Notes under the pieces: model-generated
What the model saw: the letters and a program-made list of their open reading frames with translations, nothing else
What the model was told of the DNA's origin: nothing
Databases searched by the model: none
Assembly (NCBI GenBank): GCA_013399015.1
Contig: VWZX01009172.1
Span: 88,909 to 152,908, forward strand
DNA length: 64,000 bases
DNA from: Galbula dea
Lineage: Eukaryota > Chordata > Aves > Piciformes > Galbulidae
Direction: 5' to 3'
Shown here: in pieces, positions 23,001 to 35,655 of the stretch
Numbering within the stretch: position 1 is the stretch's first letter
Layout of the letters: each line of letters opens with the position of its first letter
Program-made: the position numbers and the translations under genes

Positions 23001-24520
23001 AAATGTCATCAAGAGCTGAATGTGACCTGGAAAGAGACTAGAGACCTGGAAAGAGACTAACCATGATGGAAGAGAGCTTTCATTACAGCTGAAGAAGTTA
23101 AACTGTACTGCATTGTATATGGCAATAATTGGTAAAACTGATAGTTGGCTCTGGTGTGCAGCTAGTACACAGTACAGTGGAAGTCATTATTACCGTGACT
23201 CTTAAGAGGGTGGTAAATGGTGCCGTATGCATTTTGCAGGCAAGTAACCAACGTACACATGTATGAAAAGAAGATGCAAAAAAAACCTAGGCAACTCCTG
23301 CCTGAGATCTATCTTAGAGTTATTACTTCATGTATGCCTGTTGTCCATGATACTTGGTCTCCATACAAATAGTGCTTGGGAGCTCATTGGAATGCTTTTA
23401 GCCACATCCTTTTCTCCTCCATCGTAAGTTAGACAACATCTTGAGAAAAGCAGGACAAAAACACTGTAAGGATTGGAGCAGGGCAAAGTTACAGGGATGT
23501 GAGCTAGAACCAGAGCTGCAGGGATGGTGGGATTTATAGTTGTTCCCTTGTTTAATGTGTGAACGTGTATTCACTGTGTGGTTAGATTTTCTGAGGTTGT
23601 GACAGGTTTTTTTCTGTGTCTGGCTCAGCCAGGTGGCTGATGCGGTGTGTCACAAAGAGCTTGGCTGTGAAACAGTACCGAGAAGCACTTTCGTTTTTCA
23701 CCCTTGCAAGTATCGCAAGGCACTGGTTGACACTACAGTGAAGAAAATGGAACTTAAGACATTCTCTGAGAAGATTCTCTGTCTTAGGGAATGACAAAGG
23801 AGGGGGCAGTGTGTGGAGACTGCACCAGGCTGACATTTCTGCTCTGGAAGTGCTCGAATACAGACAGCAAGTCACAAGCAATCCCCTTCTCATCCTCTTT
23901 TGCCAGTGACGTGGGAGCTTGTTCTGCTTGTTTTGTAGGTAAAGAGGAGCAAAATTTGTGTATGGAGGCTGAGCAAGGATTGAGGGCATTGCTGCTCAGA
24001 AGTAGCAGATACTTTATGTGGTTCTTTGCATACTGCATCTTCTCTTGGGTTTGTGGCTATTCTGCATTTTCTTGAGGCATGTTCAGAAAGTGTCATCTCA
24101 CCTGCAGGACATTGGTGGGAGAGGGGTAGCTAGAGACATTCATCTTCCAGGGAGTTAAAACAGACTTGGCACACTGTTAGAATTTAAAGATAATAAGGGA
24201 TTGCATTCTTAACTGGTGTAAATCATCATCACTTCACCTGGTGCTGCTTGAGGACTCAGAGCATTTTCTTAACCTGTAGTTGGTTTTGTCTCCTGTTTTG
24301 CAGTCTGTGATACGTATAGGTGGTTGTCTCACGCTTTGAGTGCATGTCAATCCACTTGAGTTTCCACCAAACATCCAGTCATGTTTCCTTTCTTGCTCCC
24401 ACCTCTTTCTATTTACTGCTTTCTGTCCAGGCTTCAGGAGTAATAGCTTATCAGAAGGTGAAAAGTACTGGTCTTTATGGAACCTCCTGTTTCATAATGG
24501 TTTGGTTTTATCTTTTCCAG
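14091..24520. other. Intron 2 distal stretch with no recognised gene or named repeat
   Basis: 10.4 kb without a supported gene. There are open frames of 60-156 codons on both strands, but they show no domain motif, and the longest near the end (24320-24730) is an out-of-frame shadow of exon 3. 14290-14760 is somewhat GC-richer than its flanks, with overlapping open frames on both strands, and is unclassified. A minor direct repeat lies at 23024-23059. A pyrimidine-rich tract leads to the exon 3 acceptor. Confidence 0.7.
23024..23059. repeat. Short tandem duplication, 19-base period
   Basis: GACCTGGAAAGAGACTA occurs at 23024-23040 and again at 23043-23059, separated by GA. It is identical over 17 bases, indicating a recent local duplication. 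Confidence 0.85.
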
Positions 24521-24804
24521 AGGGACGGATGCTCGTTCAGGACATCTCTTCCATCCCCAGCAGAGGGCACTTGGAGAGCACATCTGATTTGGTTGTGGAT
24601 GACTCCTACTACAGCAGTTTTTACCAGCCATCCCTGTATCCTTACTACAACAACCTGTACAGCTACTCCCAGTACCAAATGGCAGTGGCCAGTGAGTCTT
24701 CCTCAAGTGAGATGGGGGATACGATTGTAGGGTCGGCCATGAAAAACAGCCTTCGAAGCCTCCCAGCAACATACCTGCCAAGCCAGTCAGGAAAACAGTG
24801 GCAG
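24521..24804 (+). CDS. DMRT1: DMRT1 exon 3 (coding, internal)
   Basis: Internal coding exon of 284 bases. It completes the split Glu codon (G|AG) and then encodes 94 residues, starting [20 protein letters not shown] and ending SQSGKQWQ. It contains the most recognisable DMRT1 signature outside the DM domain, [19 protein letters not shown] then [15 protein letters not shown], followed by the conserved pattern [11 protein letters not shown]. This Ser/Tyr/Pro-rich part lies in the C-terminal half of the protein, whose role is regulation rather than DNA contact. The acceptor TATCTTTTCCAG and donor GCAG|GTATGA are consensus, and exit is in phase 0. GC3 by hand count is 61 of 94 codons. It is the best conserved of the four exons seen here, compared with what I recall of vertebrate DMRT1. 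Confidence 0.98.
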
Positions 24805-27800
24805 GTATGATGTTACAGAGGTATTACATAGAAGAGTGAACTGGACAGTAAGATGTTTATTGGATCTTATTCTGACCTCCTGTCTGCTGATTTCATGGCA
24901 GTGCAAAGCCAGAACTAGATTCCAGGTTGTAATTAGGATGCACATTAGGAAAGTTAGCTGAAATGGGTGGTTGTGTTGCAGCACAATGAAAGCAATGACA
25001 CGGGTATAGGTAAGTTGCCACAAGCATAGATAAAGGGCACCCAGTTGATTATGTCTTCTTAGTTACATCATAGTGGATTATGGGCTGTTTTCCTGGATAA
25101 AGAGTCCAACTGAATTACCCAGCACAGCCTCCTGGGAGCTTCAGGTGTCGTTTCTGAGAGGCTTTGCTCTTGAGGAACCTGTTCATTTCTCTTCCGTCTT
25201 TCACATCCAATGTGCTGAAGTGACCCAGGAGACCATGCTGTTGTGCGGTGGGTTGGTGGTGGTCAGTTGAATGTGACATGATGTGTTGCTAATGATGTGT
25301 TCTGGCAGTGTCACCACCAGGGCTTCTGATTTCAACTCAGGTAACTCAAGTTACAGGCTGTGCAAGAATGGTTCGCACCAGAGCTGTGTGTACTTCATAA
25401 GGGTATAAAGCCAGCTGAGCCCTCTCACTCGAGGACGGTATAATTGTATCCTGCAACTCAGTAGTTGTCAGAGACTGGAAAAAAGGGGAAATCTGCCAAA
25501 ACAGGATTCTTGACAAAGTAAGTGGAGCCACTTCAGTGACCCTTAGGCTGTTTGGTCTTGGGCTGCAGTGGTGCTTTTCTGTCTAAAATGGGAGCTTGGG
25601 AGGGTACATTCTCTCAAGTCTGAGAATGCCTCATGTCCCTTGTTTAAGAGCAGGAGAGGGCTGACCTCTTTGTAGAGCACTGAAGAGGCATGCTGCCTTC
25701 TGCAAAGGCTCTCTTGTGAAACCATTGTACAATGAAGGACTACATGTCCACCAAAACCTCCTTTCTGAAAGTAGCATATAGGTTGTCCCCTTTGCTGGCA
25801 CAGAATTCCTCTAGTGATTCTGGTACAGAGATGAACTCTGAAAGGGCATTTTAGCCTTTCTGATGACAAAGAGGTAGAAGCAAAACCAGAGTGATAATAA
25901 TTACTGTAGCAGTCCACATAACCTTCAGTGGGGCTTTCCTATCATTAGACACTTTTTCATGGAAAGGTCTTTCTGAAAATGCAGAGGCCTCCTAGGGCAA
26001 CAAGTCCGTGAATTTTAAGATCATGGCTTTACAGTGTCTGAATTTAATACCGTTCGATGTCTCCTTTTTCGCAATGAGTACAGTTCTATGAGGAAAAGAG
26101 CTGTCTCTCTTCCTTCTGCTATGTGAGCCTTCACCATGAGAGCTTTCTTCTCTCAGTATGTTCATAGGCTTCCTCACTTCAGGTGCTGAATTTGATCACC
26201 AGACCAGAGGGAGAATTAGTCAAGGCAAACTTAGGATAGGATTTAGTGCATGGTAGTGAGATGAGGTGCCAGTGCTTTTTCATTTTGGTTGGTTGGGTTG
26301 CCTGGCATGTTACAGGAGAGTAATTCATATAGAAAGTTACTTTTACTGAAGCCTTTTCAGTACCTAGCTTGTAAGATCGTACAGACGTGAGGGTCAGTAA
26401 CAGTTATCTTATGAAAATAATGTTCTTGCAGGTTAGTATCCCATTCATCCAGCCAGTGAGAGGACTGTGACTGAGATTCTGTGATTTTACTTGCTTGGAA
26501 AACAGGGAAGTATATTTCAGTATTGACTATCTTAGTGCATTGGCATTGTGTTTGAAGAAGAGATTACATGAGAGTATGTTAAAATGTTAAACCTTGGAAT
26601 GAAGATGGTGTCCTCTCAGTTCTGATGTCATGTTCTGTTATTTGAAACTATGCTGTATGTGTAAGAAGTTCCGGCCTAGAAGATCTGTTGCTCACTGTGA
26701 GGTTGCCTGTTTGTTGTTGTTTTCCATACATTTTTCTCTTGGGGCCTTGTAGAATCTGTAGCTAACTTTTGCTTAAGCACCACTCAAATCAGAGAGGTAC
26801 CAAAAAGATGATTAAGGAAAAAAGAGGTGTCTGTTGTCAAAAAGGACCATTCTCCTTCCAGTAGCAGGCTCCAAACACTGGGTGTTCATTCCCACCTTGT
26901 CAGATGCTTCCATTCACCTCTATTCACCTTACCTGGTATTTTAATATTTCCTGTGCAAACCTTTTGGGATTTCTCAGTGCTGTTCTGGTGAGATGCCTGT
27001 GCAGAGACATTAGAGATAGTGCTTTCTGTCTGCAGAAGTGACAGCTCCCTGCCTTCTAAATGGCCTATAGCAAGAACCCACCTTTCCTGTTCAGTAGGGC
27101 AGGGTGTAGTTCAAGGTCAGTGTCATGTAACTTACAAGCTGTTGCTGAGAGGCTGATCTGCAGAAAGCATTGTTAATTGCTGGAACGTTACAAATCATGG
27201 GGTTTGCACACTGTTATGATAGCACCACACTGAACAAATAATCATATAAAGTTTTCGTGAGAGCTTGGCTATGTAACACTTGGTATTAGTGGGTGTAGTG
27301 TTGCCGAGGTTGTAAAACACTGCATGGCCCTGAAGCTGGTTTCTTGTGAGGAGAACAGTCTCTTAGCTGCTGCATGTGGTTAAACACTGATTCTCTGCAT
27401 GGAGGGTTACCAGCAAGGGGAAATCACAGTAATACAGTGTTAAATGGAAAGGACGAATGAATTACTCTGTCAAGTACAGTAAGGAGTTACAGTACAGGAG
27501 CATTTAAAAACGTGATCCTCAAAAAGGAATCAGACTCTGCTTACACTTTTAGAGGATTTTGCTGGCAAAGCTACTCAGGCTGGTTCTCTCCAGAAGAAAC
27601 ACGTAACTCTGTCTAGTTGGATTTTTGCTGGATTCTCTGTACTGGCTGGCTTTATTTTTTACATGCACAGGCTTTCTTAGCCCATCCTCCAATACAAGTG
27701 AGTCTGCCTGTGTGACTGGTAGAGCCATAATAGTTTTGATCAAGGTTCTTGATGCTTACTTATTCATCAAAATGATACATGTGCAGTGCTGCTGTGACCA

Positions 27801-30800
27801 AATCAGGGCACCTTTCTAAGCTGTGAGACCACAGGAGGGTTTATTTCGTGGTATAAGCCATCCATGTCCTCACTGGAAGGTGTACACAAGATCTCTGCCT
27901 TTTCCAGGCTCTGTTGGTGAAGACTTGCTTATCCTGGAATAGCTGTAGCCACACAAGGAGAACTGCATACTTGAAGTAGGACAACTTCTGGATGCAGACA
28001 AGGCCTTGAGCAGCCCATCTGTCTGCTGTTAAAGAATTTAGGGAGCAGGAGGGAAAAGCCAGGGAGGAAATGTGTGAGTGTGTGTGGGATGTGATGAGGA
28101 TTAATGTATCATTGGGCCTTGGCAAATGAACTGAATCACTGAATATGTAATGTAGATTAATGTCAGATTTCATTAGTCTTTGTTCTTTGTAGGTGCTTGA
28201 GTACTTGAGTGGATTCATAGAGGTGCAAATTTTTGAGATATTTCTGTGTTGGTTTTGTTCATTTGTATATAATTACCCCAGAAACTGTATCCATCATGAT
28301 TTGATAAGCATAATAAAGATGATAGATGTACTGAAGACCTCCTTAGTCATCTACATTCTGCTGCCTTTTCCAGCTCTCAGGCAGATAACGAGATGTGTCT
28401 GGTGTTGCACATGAAGAAAAGAGAAGCTTGGATCAAAGAAGAAATGTAGCAGATGTGGTGATTACTGTGCTTCTTCTTTCACTCAAGTTCTGTGTGGAGC
28501 ATCTGGATCCTCCATTGAAGCTCTTATAATTGTTCGTTGCAACAGGAATTTATGTGCATTCAATCCTAGTAACAGTTAAGTGAGTTCACCAACTGCAGGT
28601 CAGAGCGTGTTGGTCTACAATGGAAGTGGACGCTTCTGAAACTGGTTTCACTGCAGCCAGCTTAGGGACAGCAAATGAAAAATGGTAGGATGACAACAAT
28701 CTTTTTTTCCACAACAAAAGTAAAAACCAGATCTAAGCAGATTTCATTCTCCAAGCTGGCAGTGAAACTGTTGGCATGTGACTCACAGCGTAAGGATAAT
28801 CGGGATTCCTTGTGAGTCAGCATCTTCCCCAAAAAGTATTAGAACTCTTCTTGTTCCTATAGCCAGACCATTAAAAATCTGCAAGATGCAGAATGTACCT
28901 CCACACCTGGGACCTGTGGCTGCATTCTGTTTGTTACTTTACTCTGGTAACCCCAAGGATCCTGCTTCATAGAAAGGTTGATAGGAGGTTTTGAACAAAT
29001 TACAGAATTTTGTGCAATTTCATGTAACCACTATTTCATGCTCTGAGCTGACTCGTTCTGTCTTTCCTGCCTCTTTTTTTAATGCAACTTGGCAAACCAG
29101 AATTCTTACTTCCAAAACCTTACATTTTTGTTCTTTCCTTAAAATAGTTTAGAGGAAAAAACAGAATTAAGTATTGGTGAGAGTTAGACTGAGAAATTAT
29201 AACTAATTTTTTAATACAAGATTGGATTTCCCATTTGGAAATGACGTTTTTGGCATTGCTAATGTAGGAAACTTTTTCAAGGATTTCTTAAAAAGTAGCA
29301 AACATATAAAACTGTCTTTTACTAAATCCAGAAAAGTGTGGTTGTGATAGGGCAGCTAGCAGTTTGAACTCTTAAGAGTAGCTGTTTGCTAGTGGAAAAG
29401 CTTGCTCTTTTCAACTTCTACAACCTATTTATAGTTTTTGGCACAGTTTTTCCTCCAAGAAACCTGGCCTTCTTACAGAAATGTGTGGTCTAACTGTCCA
29501 GAAATTGATGTAAAATGAGTAAAATAGATATATGTGTGTAAATATGTACGCATTGTGCAAGTCACACAGCACAGCCCTAATTTTATGTGTAAGAAATGTA
29601 TTATATACTGTATTCATAACATAGCCTTCACACTACAGATTTATGCTAAAAGTATCCTAATGTTTCTGACAGCTCATGTGTGACATGAATGCAATCCATA
29701 TTTCTTGGAGGAGCTAATCTAAGTGGTTTATTTTCCGATACTGCTGATAGGGCTATATCTCTAGGTGTCACTGCAGTTGAGATTCTGATGGTAACATATT
29801 GTTTATGGGTCACTACCTTTGTCTAAAAGAATGGGTTGGAACGGAATAGCAAAGGTTAATTAAGTTTGTCTATCAAGGAAGGACAGATATAGATGTCTCT
29901 TGGATTTTCTGTGCTAGAATCAAAGTAAGTCAAGGCAGGGTATCATAGTCTCATTTTTTCCTTGTGGTGGAAAATATGCTTAGCTGGTTTTACGAATGAA
30001 ACAAAGCCATCTTGGGGAGCACAAATGCAGCAGTAGTTGTTAGGGGTCAGCACATGAGCAGTAGCATTGCAAGGCGAGAGACTCCTGGCAGCGTTGGTTT
30101 GCGGCTGGGGAAACTGAGGCAGGGAAGTGTTGAATAACTTGCCCATGGTCACATAGCCCACAGGTGACAGAACAGAGATTCCTGATGTCTGGTTTTCCAC
30201 TCTGGTGCCCAACCGATGCCTTCTTGCCTTATGACAGAAACTGACCTGTGAATGCTGTTGTTTGCAAAAACCAGCACATATATGCAAAATTCAGATTTAT
30301 GCCCCTAAAGCTGGCTTTGTTTTTGAGATCAAGGCAGAAGGAGTGGGCTATATTAAAACTTCTAACAGAGTTAGAGTTTCCATGATTACTGGGTTTGTTT
30401 TAAGGCAGCTGTTGGTGAGTCATAGGTGACACAGAGGAATGCAAAGCCTGGATGAAGTGTGATCTTGTAGCAAACTAGTGGCAGAGCTGAAGGATAGTAC
30501 TTTGACTTCTTCTATTGCTCTGAATTTTTTGTAGCCTTTGTCACCCAGGGAAACTCCTACTTGTCCTTCCTGGAAATAAGCCCCATAGTCGGGATCAGCT
30601 GCAAAATATGAAGTTGTTGGTAAGAGTAACACTGGCTTGCTCACAAGGAAGCTGCAGCTAGCAGCTTCTGCAAATAAAAAATTACCTGGGTGGTGTTTTA
30701 TCTGAATAAATCATCTGAGAAGGGCAGGACCATTTTCTAGTTTCTGATGCTGGAAGGAGAAGTGAGCCACCGGTTCTGCCTTAGCTCTTTTCTGTCTCTG

Positions 30801-33800
30801 ATCTGACCATCTCCTCTCCTCAGCTATGCCTCCATGAAGATGTGTAGCAATTATACGGTGCTGCCAGGACCTTGGAAGGAGGAGCTGGTCTTTGTGTTGC
30901 TCTTCTGATATTTGTTGAGAAAGCTTTTTAGCAGGAGTGATCTCAACTGATGGAAGAGGCTTGTCTGTGTGCTTTTCTGGCTCTTGCTACATACTCTGTC
31001 AATGTTGGGAGCTGCTGTAGGGCTGCACTAACTGTTGTGACCAGTGATGGCCAAATCTTGCTTCCAGCTTGCCTGTTTGTGGATGAGCTGTAGCTGCCTC
31101 TTGATTACCTGTGTTGGCTTTACAAAGAAACAGGGAAATAGTGACCACAGTGTGTGTGATCTTTTAATCAAGCCATATTTATTTGTTCATGAATTAAGTA
31201 TCCCACTGTTGCTTGCAGTATATCCTTTGAAAAGTTACTGAGTGTGCTGTATTGTATAATTTAGGGGAACCCATAAGTGTTGAATAGGCCAGATGTGCTT
31301 CTCTGATGATCTGTATATCTCACTGAAGTTAGCGAGGTACTTGATGAATCAATCCTGCAGATGAGACAGGGCATGAGAAATGTGTGGCTATGAGAGGATG
31401 CACTGTCAGTGAGCAGCTCAGGTGTGCAACTCAGGAGCTCAGTGTGCTCTCTGCAAAGAGCAAGCGGATGCCCTTCTCTTCCATAGCACTTCATCACCCA
31501 AAACATGCCTTATTCTTACAGTGCATAGACTGCAATGATAGAAACCAGAGTGGTTTGTGGGACCATCCCACCTCTTGCCTGTCTTGCCCTCGCTGTAGAG
31601 CTGTAAGGGGCAAGGGAGAGAAGATGCCAGAGGACCAGACATTTCCTCCTGTGATCCCTGCTTGACCGCAGCATTCCCCCAGGACAGGACCCAGGGAAGG
31701 ATCCCAAACCTGGCATCTGACTGTATTGTTCGGAAGCCTAAACTGCCCTGGGTTAGAAATTATCTGAATATTCCAGGGCCTCTGCAGGGCTGGTTTTGTC
31801 TCTTTTGAGGCAGCCAGGAATATGCAAGGACTCTCCAGAACTGCAGGAGTTAATACAAACTAAATGCCCCTTCTCGTGGGGTAATGATCTCCTATGCCCC
31901 CTTTCTAATGCAGTTCTAAGGTCAAGAATTTTTATGACTGGTTGCTTTTTTATTGTTACAGTAAAATAGAATTGCTAAGCACTATAAAAAGGAAACCTTA
32001 TGGTTCAGATTTACTATGATGTGTATTCTAAACAGTTTAATAAAACAAACCCAAAAGCTTTTAGATTTTTTTCAGTGGTTAATACACAGCATATTCTTTG
32101 CAGAGCCAAGCCACTGGCTGTCAGTCGAACTGTGGTTCATAGACTTGGTGTGTGTAATAAGATTATAAAACATGTCTCTTGCTAGCCAGCAACCACACAG
32201 TACTAATAATAGTAGTAATAATTCATTGCATCCAGAGATTTTAGGTGAGTTGTTTTTTCAAGAAATGAAGAGAACCCCCCAAAAAAGGCTTGAAAAGAAA
32301 CAGGTCACTTAATCTACTCTACAGGGAAAGGAAACATGCATGTGATCATTTCATTGCCAGAGAATGATCCCTCCATTTTGTTACAGCTGAAATAATGCTG
32401 TCACCTGCAACTGATAGTTGTATGCCTTTGCACAAGGGAGGAGTGGAGATATGAGGACCATGGATGCAGCTCATAGCCCTACCCTCCCAAGGGAAGGAAG
32501 ACGATGTGTGCAAAACGGCAGTCAGAGTGGAGTTCTTTTAACTTCTTTTCTCCAGTACATCTGGAGCTGTTGAGCTTTGCAGATGTGTAGGTTCAAAATG
32601 GCCTTTGGACTGAGCTTTTCAGCAGTTCATATTGCCAGTCTGTAATTTTAGGGCAGAGGCAGCCTGGGTCTTTTAGGTATTGCTTTAATTTACAATAGAA
32701 AAACTCTTACTGCTGGTTTCTTACTACATGTGACTGTGCTCACACATGTATGAGAAGATGGGCACAGATGCAGTTTGCTTCCTGTAAACGGCACTCACTC
32801 ACTCTCAGCACTTGATCTTGCTGCAAACATAGCTCCACATGGCAAACACTATGTTGTTCTGTCTTAGAGAGCACCAGCAGGATTTTTTCTGTCTTCGGCC
32901 ATGCTATTTCCAGCTAGGCATACTAAAATGAGTATTGAATTACTAAGGGGAACCCTGGAAAACAATGGGTGACTGCATTCTGGCTGCTTTGCTGCAAGGT
33001 GCCAGTGCCTCCTTCTGCTAGGACCAGATCTTGGAGGTCTGCTGGCGCAGGGCAGCCACCTGGGACATCAGGTTCACACCCTGCTTCCACTGTTCCCCAG
33101 GTCTGGGCTTCACAAGCAGGGGAGGGCTGAGGAGCAGGGCTTCATGTGCAGCTGGTTGAGAGCCAGGAGAACCTCAGTGGAGTAGGCAGACCTCCTTTAA
33201 TCAAGGTGAGACGTGGCTGAAGATTGTAAAGTGCATCTGCTTGCGAAGATGGCATCTAGTGGCATAGCTAGATGTGCGTTGCTGCTGGCACTGCTACCTT
33301 TATACCTGTTACAAAACTCTGGTCAATTTTTTCTTTGCCTGGAAGCTTTCCATCTTGCAATCATTCACTGCTTAGCAGACTCAGGGAGGCCAGATGGTGT
33401 TACCTTTCCTGTTGAAAATCCTAATCTTGTGAATTGTTTGGCTGCAGTTTTTGGAGCACTGTTGAGCTTTGGAACAAATAATAGTAGATGATAATTCTTT
33501 CATAAAATATTTAAACAAGCATTACTGCCTCTCAGAGTAGATTAATTGGATGATTTTAGGGCGTTAGACTAGGACTTTGATTTCTGAGTGCTGCCAACTT
33601 TGCTGCAGGCTGTGGGAGGGAGAAGGGGTTGTCTGGTGGACACCACACTGACACAGTGGGCTTGCTGGCTGGTGTCCACCTGTGGTTCCATTACAGGCTT
33701 CCCAGTGTAATTTTTTCACAACTTGGCTTCTCTCAGGAGAATATTTTTCCATCTCACTGGGTTGTAAGAAAAGTGATATGGTTTGTTTGCATGTGTTGCT

Positions 33801-34353
33801 GCTCCAGTGCTGTGAAGAGTGTCCTGAGTGAGTCAGTTGGCAGGACTGTCCTCCTTAGCCACTCTGTAGATCGTTAAGGCACTTACTAGTAGTCTGAGAC
33901 AAGTTAGTCTTTGAGGAGATGTAGGGACTGGATGGACACTTCATCTCTGACACTGGCGAGGTACCTGTAATCAAAGGGGTCTGGAAAGCTTTGTGTGGTG
34001 TTGTCTCTGTCATTAGCAGGGGATTTGTTAGGAAGCTCCTTGCAGTGAAGGATACCTGCTATTGCGTGCCAGATGCAGCTTCACCTGAGGTAAGATAAAC
34101 CTGACATAGGTACACTGGTGCTGCTGCTACTGCTAGGTCACATCCCATACCACACCAAATCACCTGTAGCTGAGTGGTGTAGGCATGCTGTGAGCCAACC
34201 AGACCAAAAACCCAAGACCAGTCTGTCAGGATTTTAACTTCACATCCACCCTCCATGACCTCCTTCAAAGACGCATATGTGGGGCAGCAGGCTGCCCATG
34301 TGGTGCCAGGGCTCATCTTTCACAGGCTGCTGTTGTACTTCTCTCTCTGACAG
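24805..34353 (+). other. DMRT1: DMRT1 intron 3 (9.5 kb)
   Basis: The intron is bounded by GT at 24805 and AG at 34352-34353. It is nearly free of CR1. The only interspersed repeat I recognise is a MIR/CORE-SINE relic at 30095-30235. Small low-complexity runs occur (GTGTGAGTGTGTGTG near 28072, and TAATAATAGTAGTAATAA near 32204). The rest (24805-30094 and 30236-34353) shows no gene. Open frames up to 125 codons occur on both strands without motifs. The segment 32990-33190 is GC-richer than its surroundings but unassigned. Confidence 0.9.
30095..30235 (+). repeat. MIR-like CORE-SINE relic (ancient tRNA-derived SINE)
   Basis: The + strand reads GGGGAAACTGAGGCAGGGAA, then ATAACTTGCCCATGGTCACA, ATAGCCCACAGGTGACAGAA and CAGAGATTCC. 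It continues to TCTGGTTTTCCACTCTGGTG. This follows, in order, the core and 3' half of the MIR/CORE-SINE family (GGAAACTGAGGC, ACTTGCCCAAGGTCACA, GCAGAGCCGGGATTC). Such elements were active before the split of mammals and sauropsids and are rare but known in reptile and bird genomes. The tRNA-like head is not clearly recognisable here. Confidence 0.75.
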
Positions 34354-34516
34354 GTGAAGGGCATGGAGAGCCGCCACGCCATCAGCTCCCAGTACCGCAT
34401 GTGTCCCTACTACCGACCTGCCTTCCACCTGGGACAGGGGGTTGGCACTCCCACGTGCATCCCCCAAATCCTGACCTCTGACGACATCCCCTCTTACTCA
34501 GAGTCAAAAGCACGAG
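34354..34516 (+). CDS. DMRT1: DMRT1 exon 4 (coding, internal)
   Basis: 163-base coding exon encoding 54 residues plus the first base of a split Ala codon. It starts [16 protein letters not shown] and continues [16 protein letters not shown], then [13 protein letters not shown]. The order ESRHA-SSQYRM, LGQ-V, IPSYSE matches the conserved run of vertebrate DMRT1 between the QWQ end of exon 3 and the FSPPSSQ start of exon 5. The acceptor CTCTCTCTGACAG and donor CGAG|GTAAGT are strong. Phase is 0 in and 1 out. GC3 by hand count is 40 of 54. Residues after SSQYRM ([13 protein letters not shown]) differ from the family pattern I remember (HSYY..., LGQSV), so this part may evolve quickly. The frame stays open through the donor to 34617. 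Confidence 0.96.
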
Positions 34517-34817
34517 GTAAGTGCACCCACTGGGGTGTCTGGGGCCTCCTTGCCCTGGGACAGAAACCCAGGAGGTGTGTCTTGCTGCTGGGAAGGAAGC
34601 TAGACATCAGAAAGTAGGTGTTTGCAAGATCGTGGCTGTTTTCTGGAAGGCTTGTAGTGCGGTGACAATGTAGTGCTGTTACTGTACAGTAGTGCAGACT
34701 GGTACTTCAGAAGTCTAGTGGTTCAGGAGTGCAGTCGTACCTTTCTGCTCCTGTGTATGTGTCTAATTGTACAAAGGCTCTCCTGAGGTGCCACCTTCGG
34801 TGCTTACCAACTGGTTC

Positions 34818-35655
34818 ATAGGATCATAGGATTGTCAAGAGTTGGAAGGGACCTCATCTAGTTCCAACCCCCTGCCTGGCAGGGACACCATCGACAAGAT
34901 CAGGTTGCCCAGGGCCCCATCAAGCCTTGTCTTAAAAGCTTCCAGGGATGAGGCCTCTACAATCTCTCTGGGCAACCTGTTCCACTGTCTCGCCATGCTC
35001 ATAGTGAAGAACTTCTTCCTAATATCCAACCTACATCTACCTTTCTGTAGCTTACACCCATTTCCCCTGGTTCTATCACTGTCTGACCTCCTAAAAAGTC
35101 CTGCGCCAGCTTTCTTGTAGGCCCCCTTCAGATACTGGAAGGCTACAATAAGGTCTCCTCGGAGCCTTCTCCTCTGTAGACTGCACAATCCCAACTCTCT
35201 CAGTCTGTCCTTGTAGGAGAAGTGCTCCAGTCTTCTGATCATTCTTGTGGCCCTTCTCTGGACTCGCTCCAGCACTCCCATATCCCTCTTGTAATATACG
35301 CTGGAGGGGAGGGATGCCATCCAGAGGGACCTGGACAGGCTGGAGAGGTGAGCTCATGCCAGCCTCATGAAGTTCAACAAGACCAAGTGCAAGGTCCTAC
35401 ATCTGGGTTGGGGCAATCCCAAGCACCAGTACAGGCTGAGTGAAGATTGGCTTGAGAGCAGCCCTGTGGAAAGAGACTTGGGGGTGCTGGTGGATGTGAA
35501 GCTCGACATGAGCCGCCACTGTGCGCTTGCAGCCCAGAAGGGCAGTCGTATCCTGGGTTGCATCAAGAGAAGCATGGCCAGCAGGTTGAGGGAGGTAATT
35601 CTCCCCCTCTACTCTGCACTCATGAGACCCCACCTGGAATACTGCATCCTTCACA
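34818..35655. mobile_element. CR1 LINE with inverted 5' segment (twin priming)
   Basis: Two oppositely oriented CR1 blocks sit head to head. 34818-35300 is antisense: the 3' tail at 34818 (TCATAGGATCATAGGATTG) runs back to GGATATGGGAGTGCTGG on the minus strand, and its open segment includes [15 protein letters not shown] and RQWNRLPREIVEASSLEAFK. 35301-35655 is sense: [59 protein letters not shown]. The sense block ends in the consensus about where the antisense block begins. They are therefore the 5' and 3' parts of one insertion with the 5' part flipped, the hallmark of twin priming during target-primed reverse transcription. It lies about 300 bases downstream of exon 4. Confidence 0.9.

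Larger units (their letters stand above)
3320..24520 (+). other. DMRT1: DMRT1 intron 2 (21.2 kb)
   Basis: The intron is bounded by GT (3320) and AG (24520). It holds CR1 fragments at 5010-5177, 7160-7376, 7674-7895, 8775-9195 and 10903-10957, a compound CR1/tRNA cluster at 13030-14090, a TG-rich microsatellite at 9398-9427 and a CAAA-rich run at 3860-3894. In 5178-7159, 9196-10902, 10958-13029 and 14091-24520 I recognise no gene or named repeat. Many short open frames there sit on both strands without conserved motifs and look like chance. The region 14290-14760 is less AT-rich than its surroundings and unclassified. A 19-base-period direct repeat lies at 23024-23059. Confidence 0.9.

Noticed and set aside
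23582..23989. 135-codon minus-strand open frame
   Set aside because: No motif and no sensible composition, and it overlaps other chance frames on both strands of an intron.
24320..24730. 136-codon open frame over exon 3
   Set aside because: It is a shadow in another frame. The true frame carries [12 protein letters not shown] and has matching splice phases.
34835..35320. 161-codon minus-strand frame as a host gene
   Set aside because: It contains the CR1 ORF2 C-terminal pattern ([25 protein letters not shown]), so it belongs to a transposon.
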